Shown here: positions 61,734-64,000 of the stretch, in pieces
Layout: the number at the start of each line of letters is the position of its first letter
How positions within the stretch are numbered: the stretch's first letter is position 1
DNA from: CADEEX01 sp964577955
Lineage (GTDB): Bacteria; Acidobacteriota; Vicinamibacteria; Vicinamibacterales; CAVVIG01
DNA length: 64,000 nucleotides
Assembly: GCA_964577955.1 (NCBI GenBank)
Contig: CAZOAZ010000015.1
Location: forward strand, 1-64,000
Reading direction: 5' to 3'
Program-made: the position numbers and the translations under genes
Notes under the pieces: generated by a model
Database searches by the model: none
The model's input: the letters and a program-made list of their open reading frames with translations, nothing else
What the model was told of the DNA's origin: nothing

Positions 61734-63787
61734 AGACGCCGTATTTCTCGAACCGCTCTTTCGACATTCTGATCGTCGACGACGAACGCCAGAATCGCGA
61801 CGTCCTCGAGGCGATGCTGCACCCGGAAGGCTACATCCTCAGGACGGCGGCCAGCGGCGAGGACGCCCTCGCCCTGGTCGCACGCGAACCGCCGGATCTG
61901 ATCCTGCTCGACGTCATGATGCCGGGCATGAGCGGATTCGAGGTCGCGGCGCAGCTGCGCGACGGTGCCTCCACGCAGAACATCCCCGTGATCATGATCA
62001 CCGCGTTGAATGATCGCGAGGCGCGGCTGCGCGGCCTGGATTCGGGAGCTGAGGACTTTCTGACGAAACCCGTCGACCGGGTTGAGCTCTCCGTCCGGGT
62101 CAAGAACCTGCTGCGGCTCAAGGCGTACGGCGACTACTACGATCAATGCAGCCGGATCCTTGAAGACGAAGTGGATTCCCGGACCGCCGAACTGGTCGAG
62201 CGGACCAAGGCACTGGAGCGGCAGACGCTCGCGCTCCAGGAACGAACCGCCCTGCTCGACCTCACCCAGGACGCGATCATCGTGCACGACCTGTATGGCC
62301 GGGTGGTGCTGTGGAATCGGGGCGCCGAGGTGATGTACGGCTGGTCCGCTGCCGAAGCGGTCGGCCACAGCATCTACTCGCTGCTCGGTGTCGAGACCGC
62401 CGTGGCCAGCACTGAGATCGAGGCGACCGTGGTCAGCACCGGGCACTGGGAAGGCGAGGCCGTTCGTGAGCGGCGCGATGGCACACAGGTGAGCGTCGAG
62501 AGTCGGCTGGCACTGCAACGCGCGGCGGATGGCAGCCCGTTTCGTATCCTGGTGACTGACACCGACATCAGCGAACGGAAGAACGCACGCGCCGAAGTCC
62601 TCCTGCTGACCGAACGCGACCGGATTCGCGATGAGCAGCTGAAATTCAAGGATGACTTTCTGTCACACGTGTCCCATGAACTGCGCTCTCCCCTCACCGC
62701 GATCAAGCAGTTTTCAACCATCCTGGCCGGAGGACTCGCCGGCGAGTTGAGTGCCGATCAGCACGAGTACATCGACATCGTGGTGAAGAACGTCCACCAG
62801 CTGCAATCGATTATCGATGACTTGATCGAGGTGACGCGGCTGGAGACCGGCACGCTCTCGCTGAACCCGGAGCCGATCGCCCTTCCCGAGGTGATCGAGG
62901 ATGCCGTCAAGACCATGCAACTGACCGCCCGGGCGAAGGAGATCGCGCTGTCGCTCGAGGTGTCGCCCGACTTGCCATCGGTGCGCGCCGATCGGACGCG
63001 CCTGCGGCAGATCCTGACCATCCTGCTGGACAACGCCATCAAGTTCACGCCACCCGGCGGGGCCGCGGTCGTGCGTGCCCGGTTGCAGCCACGCGACCCA
63101 TCGTCGATCGTCGTGGAAGTCGCCGATACCGGCTGCGGCATCGCTCCGGAACGACGCCATCGGATCTTCGAGCGGCTCTATCAGGTCCCAGAGCGTCTGC
63201 AGTCCAGCCGGACTGGACTCGGACTGGGCCTCTACATCTGCGATGACCTGGTGCGGCGGCATGGGAGCCGGATCTCGGTCGAGAGCGAGCGCGATAAGGG
63301 CAGCATCTTCTACTTCACGCTGCCGGTCGCTTCACTGGCGCAAGTCATCAGTCCGTTCCTGAAGAACAACCAATGGCCGGCCGAATCCGTGGCCCTCGCC
63401 GCCGTACACCGTGTCGACTCCGGAGTGTCGCCGCCAGGGAAGAGTCAGGAGCAGTGGCTGCGGCAGGCCCGTCAACTCCTGCAACATTGTCTGTTGCTGG
63501 ATTTCGAGTTCATGGTGCCGACCGCCGCCGACGTCGAAGCCGACGTCTTGTTTGTCGCCGCGTTCACCGACGCCAAGGGCGCCGCCCTCCTCGAGACCCG
63601 CATTCGCAATCAGTTCGAGCGCCACGCCCGTTCCAGTCCTGGCGCCCTGACCGCCTCGGTGTCGTGCACGATGCTTTCGCTCGCCGGGACCGGGACGCCA
63701 ACCGCGGACCTTCTCCCGCGATTGGTTCGTGACATCGAAGGCGCCATCCACTCCCAGTTCAGTCTGGAGACCGTCAATGCCCGTTAG
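61730..63787 (+). CDS. Hybrid histidine kinase REC-PAS-HisKA-HATPase with extra C-terminal domain
   Basis: A 685-residue protein. Receiver (about 10-130) with LILLDVMMPGMSGFE and LTKPVD; a coiled linker; PAS (about 175-295); HisKA with H316 in VSHELRSPLTAIKQFSTIL; HATPase with LLDNAIKFTPPGG, VADTGCGIAPERR and GLGLGLYICDDLVRRHGS. The last about 140 residues (LLDFEFMVPTAADVEADVLFVAAFTDAKGAALLETRIRNQFERHARSSPGALTASVSCTML) form an unrecognised domain. The start overlaps the DivK-like stop. Confidence 0.9.
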   Translation: MKTPYFSNRSFDILIVDDERQNRDVLEAMLHPEGYILRTAASGEDALALVAREPPDLILLDVMMPGMSGFEVAAQLRDGASTQNIPVIMITALNDREARLRGLDSGAEDFLTKPVDRVELSVRVKNLLRLKAYGDYYDQCSRILEDEVDSRTAELVERTKALERQTLALQERTALLDLTQDAIIVHDLYGRVVLWNRGAEVMYGWSAAEAVGHSIYSLLGVETAVASTEIEATVVSTGHWEGEAVRERRDGTQVSVESRLALQRAADGSPFRILVTDTDISERKNARAEVLLLTERDRIRDEQLKFKDDFLSHVSHELRSPLTAIKQFSTILAGGLAGELSADQHEYIDIVVKNVHQLQSIIDDLIEVTRLETGTLSLNPEPIALPEVIEDAVKTMQLTARAKEIALSLEVSPDLPSVRADRTRLRQILTILLDNAIKFTPPGGAAVVRARLQPRDPSSIVVEVADTGCGIAPERRHRIFERLYQVPERLQSSRTGLGLGLYICDDLVRRHGSRISVESERDKGSIFYFTLPVASLAQVISPFLKNNQWPAESVALAAVHRVDSGVSPPGKSQEQWLRQARQLLQHCLLLDFEFMVPTAADVEADVLFVAAFTDAKGAALLETRIRNQFERHARSSPGALTASVSCTMLSLAGTGTPTADLLPRLVRDIEGAIHSQFSLETVNAR

Positions 63788-64000
63788 GAAGAAAGTGCTG
63801 ATCGTTGAAGACGACGATGATGTGCGCCTCGGACTGCATATTCTGTTTTCGTCGCGGCACTACGAGACGTTCCTCGCTCGCGATGGCCTGTCCGCGATCA
63901 GCCAGGCCCGCATCTGCCGCCCTGACCTGATCATCCTGGATCTGGGACTGCCCGCGGGCGACGGGTTCGTGGTGCTGGAGCGGCTGCGCCTGAGTCTGAA
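63777..64000 (+). CDS. Response regulator, N-terminal part (partial)
   Basis: Starts at ATG 63777, overlapping the previous gene by 11 bases: KKVLIVEDDDDVRLGLHILFSSRHYETFLARDG, then DLIILDLGLPAGDGFVVLERLR. It is a receiver domain cut by the window end, so any output domain is unseen. It is the fourth member of the signalling cluster. Confidence 0.9.
   Translation, partial: MPVRKKVLIVEDDDDVRLGLHILFSSRHYETFLARDGLSAISQARICRPDLIILDLGLPAGDGFVVLERLRLSL

Overview
The window is GC-rich (about two thirds G+C by eye) and looks like chromosomal DNA of an Acidobacteriota member, most likely class Vicinamibacteria (subdivision 6). The reasons are an acidobacterial-type PadR regulator directly upstream of a 907-residue duplicated MacB/FtsX orphan permease, a PEP-CTERM protein, a cytochrome/copper-monooxygenase fusion, DUF4159 and DUF6351 proteins, many secreted hydrolases and several apparently leaderless genes. 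No rRNA, tRNA, CRISPR array, phage or complete insertion sequence was seen.

Layout. 1-4 kb: the 3' end of a copper-monooxygenase-like gene with its secreted partner, then (minus strand) an outer-membrane protein coupled to a vanadium-haloperoxidase-like PAP2 protein. 4-13.2 kb: secreted and periplasmic enzymes (alpha/beta hydrolase, M28 peptidase, CapA-like protein, ankyrin protein, uncharacterised proteins); two related palindromic repeats bracket the M28 gene. 13.2-20.4 kb, minus strand: a SoxC-type sulfite dehydrogenase with two c-type cytochromes and a DUF4159 protein, followed by a linalool dehydratase/isomerase-like protein, an MFS transporter and a cupin. 20.4-32.3 kb: a TPR remnant, PEP-CTERM protein, transglycosylase-like protein, RibD-like reductase, three tiny coupled genes, a methyltransferase, a coupled sulfotransferase/aminotransferase-fold pair divergent from APS kinase, PadR plus permease, and an LVIVD-repeat/DUF305 pair. 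32.3-42.8 kb: a cyclase-ATPase-TPR regulator, serine hydrolase, EamA exporter, NAD-binding oxidoreductase, the second (complete) copper-monooxygenase cassette, DUF3291 and an uncoded structured stretch. 42.8-56.2 kb: MBL-fold hydrolase, hydrolase-LuxR fusion, FAD monooxygenase, then DUF6351 and Abhydrolase_10 proteins alternating with MHS and CitMHS carboxylate transporters, MtgA and an NHL protein. 56.2-64 kb: a sigma-54 activator diverging from a tightly coupled cluster of hybrid histidine kinases and response regulators, with a -24/-12 promoter match between them.

The most striking non-coding structure is a family of AT-rich heptamer arrays (consensus GATGAWT, often in opposed arms) in at least seven intergenic sites between 12 and 44 kb. 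They supply stop codons and even terminal codons to several genes. Other candidates for a second look are the LDI-like protein that keeps the paired cysteines, the aminotransferase-fold protein lacking the PLP lysine beside PAPS-related genes, the duplicated cytochrome-copper monooxygenase cassette and a nested stem structure in the 42.2-42.8 kb gap.
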